Part shown: one piece after another, positions 54,217 to 55,899 of the stretch | Layout of the letters: every line of letters begins with the position of its first letter | Numbering within the stretch: the first letter of the stretch is position 1 | Source of the DNA: Candidatus Saccharimonadota bacterium | GTDB taxonomy: Bacteria; Patescibacteriota; Saccharimonadia; Saccharimonadales; OFTM59 | NCBI GenBank assembly: GCA_029260855.1 | Contig: JAJDCK010000017.1 | Location: forward strand, 1 to 55,899 | DNA length: 55,899 nt | Reading direction: 5' to 3' | Notes under the pieces: model-generated | Told to the model about the DNA's origin: nothing | What the model saw: only the letters and a program-made list of their open reading frames with translations | Databases searched by the model: none | Made by a program: the position numbers and the translations under genes

Positions 54217-54397
54217 GGCTACGTTAAGTGTAACTGGTTATCCTTACCTTGGACAAGGCTTAACTTATTAATTTAAAAACAATTGGTGGCCGTAGCTCTT
54301 CCGATGTATAAGTTTATAGTAGGAGAATCATCAAGCCGTCATACAGCTAAAACTGAAACATCAGGGGTTGTCCTCAATCCCTAAGCCAATTATTCCG

Positions 54398-54940
54398 CTA
54401 AAGTGAGGCTGCTAGGCGTATGACATTCCTTAGCGACTGACCGTCTATAAAGGTGGTGTCTAGCACTTCTTGGTAAAACTGCTCGCCGTATTGTTTGGCA
54501 GCTCTTAGGTAGTCGTCCAAATATCGTTGCTGTGCCAAACCGTCAAAGACATACTTACCGTCATTTTTATTAGCTGAAAATACAAGACAGTCACCAGCAA
54601 TCGGCTGACCCTTAACGTAGTCGTAGGCTATGGTTGTAAGCAGTTCATAGCCTTCTTCACGTATTAGTAGCTTGGACAAGTCAGGCTCACTAACCTTAAA
54701 AGCTACGCCATTAACTCTGGCTGCTGCACTTTTGGCTTTTGCTATATCCAATGCACACATTGGTTCGCCAGCTAAGTCTTGGTTAGTTTCTGTATAGCCA
54801 ACAGCGTCCCAAAAATTGAAGTTACGAATAAAGCCTTTAATGTAGGCTGGCTTTATGTTGGTAGCTTGTGGAGCAGTTGCTAGCAATGACGGTGTATAAA
54901 TCAGCGACCCAAAGCCAAAGATAGTTTTACTTTTTGTCAT
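54398..54940 (-). CDS. Gamma-glutamylcyclotransferase-like protein
   Basis: 180 aa from the ATG at 54938-54940 (MTKSKTIFGFGSLIYTPSLL); the track's extra 12 residues come from the GNAT tail region. The FGFGSLI loop is the GGCT/ChaC substrate-binding motif. The likely catalytic acid is in the IREEGYELLTTIAY segment. It breaks gamma-glutamyl dipeptides or glutathione-type compounds to 5-oxoproline. It begins one base after the GNAT remnant stop. Confidence 0.75.
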   Translation of the reverse strand: MTKSKTIFGFGSLIYTPSLLATAPQATNIKPAYIKGFIRNFNFWDAVGYTETNQDLAGEPMCALDIAKAKSAAARVNGVAFKVSEPDLSKLLIREEGYELLTTIAYDYVKGQPIAGDCLVFSANKNDGKYVFDGLAQQRYLDDYLRAAKQYGEQFYQEVLDTTFIDGQSLRNVIRLAASL

Positions 54941-54941
54941 T

Positions 54942-55292
54942 TTAATTTGGCAAATCCATCGCCAGCAGATGGTCATTATGTTGCCTGCGGTATTCTGGTA
55001 GAACAGCCATACGCTTTATACGTCCTTCCGCTTCATCTGATTTTTGAAGACCGATAAAGCCAGCTGCTTCATCTGCCGCAACATCTCGTGCAATAAAGAA
55101 GCTACCACCTGGCTCAACATAGTACGAATCAATGGCTCTAAGGTCAGTCTGCGATTCGTGAATGTTCGTGCGGAACTGATTCTCACCGTCTTCACGCTGT
55201 TGCAAACGGACTGTTAGATGATGAGCTGCTAGGGTATCAGTTATGGTCTGGTCGTTATCAAAAAGCTCAATAACAATTTCACCGACTATCAT
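54942..55292 (-). pseudogene. GNAT N-acetyltransferase, truncated after motif A start
   Basis: 116 aa. GGSFFIARDVAADEAAGFIG and KRMAVLPEYRRQ are the GNAT core up to the acetyl-CoA pyrophosphate loop, where Q/RxxGxG/A should follow. Instead it reads RRQHNDHLLAMDLPN and stops. The C-terminal half, normally about 50 residues, is lost, so acetyl-CoA binding is broken. A 3' deletion is more likely than one indel because no downstream remnant is seen. Confidence 0.6.
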
Positions 55293-55522
55293 AGCAAATA
55301 CTATACGATATACTATGAAATTTCTTAATCTCTAGTGCTAGGGACGCTGTCATACTTTAGACAGTTAAAACCTACGCCTTAAACAAAAGTTCCAAAATAT
55401 GATTTTCCCAAATGGCTTTGAATGCAATACTAAATTGTATAATTTTATAATTGACGAAGTCAGTCCCCTTTACAGAGGGGTAACACCCAAAAATAAAGCT
55501 GACTTTGCCAAAAATTCAGTTA
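55293..55522. other. Intergenic stretch between the GNAT remnant and tRNA-Glu
   Basis: About 230 nt, AT-rich. It holds one structured patch, CCCCT-ttac-AGGGG-like (55466-55482), enclosed by GTCAG and CTGAC (55460-55505). No ORF supported. Confidence 0.4.
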
Positions 55523-55597
55523 TGGTGATCCCGAGGGGAATCGAACCCCTGTTGCCAGGATGAAAACCTGGTGTCCTAACCGTTAGACGACGGGACC
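55523..55597 (-). tRNA. tRNA-Glu (anticodon TTC)
   Basis: 75 nt with encoded CCA. The cloverleaf is clear: acceptor GGTCCCG/CGGGATC, D-arm, anticodon loop TTTTCAT with TTC, T-arm GGGGTTCGATTCCCC. Intact and presumably the functional copy. Confidence 0.95.
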
Positions 55598-55611
55598 ATG
55601 CTTGCTTAATT

Positions 55612-55777
55612 ATAAAGGTTCGAGAGGGGAATCGACCCACCCATATTTGTCTGCTGACAAATTGGTCGGGCCCGCCTCGGCGCCGTCGCGCCTCCGGCCT
55701 TACGAACTGCCGCTGGCAGTTCTCACCCTGTTGCCAGGATGAAAACCTGGTGTCTAGACCGCTTAGACGACGGGACC
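55612..55777 (-). pseudogene. Second tRNA-Glu interrupted in the T-arm by about 88 bp of palindromic DNA
   Basis: The 5' part (55777-55726) copies the neighbour tRNA-Glu through the anticodon and variable region, with changes in the D-arm. It is then broken in the T-stem. The T-loop and 3' side (TCGATTCCCCTCTCG) resume at about 55637. The insert has three hairpins: GAACTGCC-3-GGCAGTTC (55704-55722), GGCGC-4-GCGCC (55679-55692) and ATTTGTC-4-GACAAAT (55645-55662). The 3' acceptor does not pair well, and no CCA follows. Probably a pseudo-tRNA. Confidence 0.7.
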
Positions 55778-55899
55778 ATCAACTGCTTTCAACAACTCCA
55801 AAAAGTGTAACATAACAGGGGCGGGATTGGAATCCTTATGTGATGCTCCGTAAAGACTCACAGTTTATGATAGTTGATTAAAAAGCGAATCCCCCGCTT

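Overview
The window looks like a chromosomal segment of a small-genome Patescibacteria (CPR) bacterium, most probably Saccharibacteria (TM7). The supporting signs are indirect: compact operons with 1-4 nt overlaps, reduced metabolism, a divergent F1-ATPase operon, many secreted or membrane proteins of no known family, LysM/CHAP and G5/Rpf-like wall-active proteins, and TGA used as a normal stop (against Absconditabacteria/Gracilibacteria). No rRNA is present, so the assignment is an inference.

Layout. 1-7.4 kb: the 5' end of mnmA, then a leftward cluster of six secreted or membrane-anchored proteins (three paralogous Cys-containing beta-rich surface proteins, a DUF916-like protein, a PKD-like protein and a PsbP-like protein), with a divergent fibre-like membrane protein. 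7.5-17.9 kb: metG, tatD, two conserved small genes and a cysteine desulfurase, followed by an F1-ATPase operon (epsilon, beta, gamma, alpha, delta, b-like). That operon is headed not by atpB/atpE but by a membrane protein with a c-subunit-like hairpin and a large ectodomain. 18-26 kb: a Bax-inhibitor-1 protein, a decayed patch (deleted NUDIX gene, frameshifted pyrE and pyrF), trehalase, DUF1801, a cupredoxin and an MFS transporter. 26.1-27.3 kb: a nearly gene-free stretch with two candidate small RNAs and a long structured leader before a LysM-CHAP hydrolase. 28-34.5 kb: a ferric-reductase-like flavocytochrome and an island of unrecognised genes. 34.6-36.4 kb: a restriction-modification pair, a TaqI-family endonuclease tail-to-tail with a methyltransferase that carries a LexA-like DNA-binding domain. 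36.5-43.1 kb: typA with an elaborate leader, an RRM protein, a DEAD-box helicase with a self-complementary 5'UTR, and an FKBP isomerase. 43.2-54.2 kb: tmRNA, a MarR regulator, and a long leftward run of pyk-pgk-tpiA-pcrA-NUDIX-G5/Rpf-like-DUF296-ksgA. 54.4-55.9 kb: a gamma-glutamylcyclotransferase-like gene, a truncated GNAT gene, tRNA-Glu, and a second, disrupted tRNA-Glu containing palindromic DNA.

How it fits together. Lower glycolysis (TIM, PGK, pyruvate kinase) supplies ATP, and trehalase could supply glucose from trehalose. The ATPase operon may use ATP or membrane potential in an unusual way. The surface cluster, the fibre-like protein and the wall hydrolases are plausible tools for attaching to and remodelling a host cell surface. 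The strongest candidates for something undescribed are the c-like, carboxylate-free protein heading the F1 operon, the WxL-like surface cluster, the HTH-methyltransferase/TaqI-type system, the typA leader with its partial duplicate of the typA start, and the 180-nt minus-strand RNA. Several genes appear to be transcribed without a leader.
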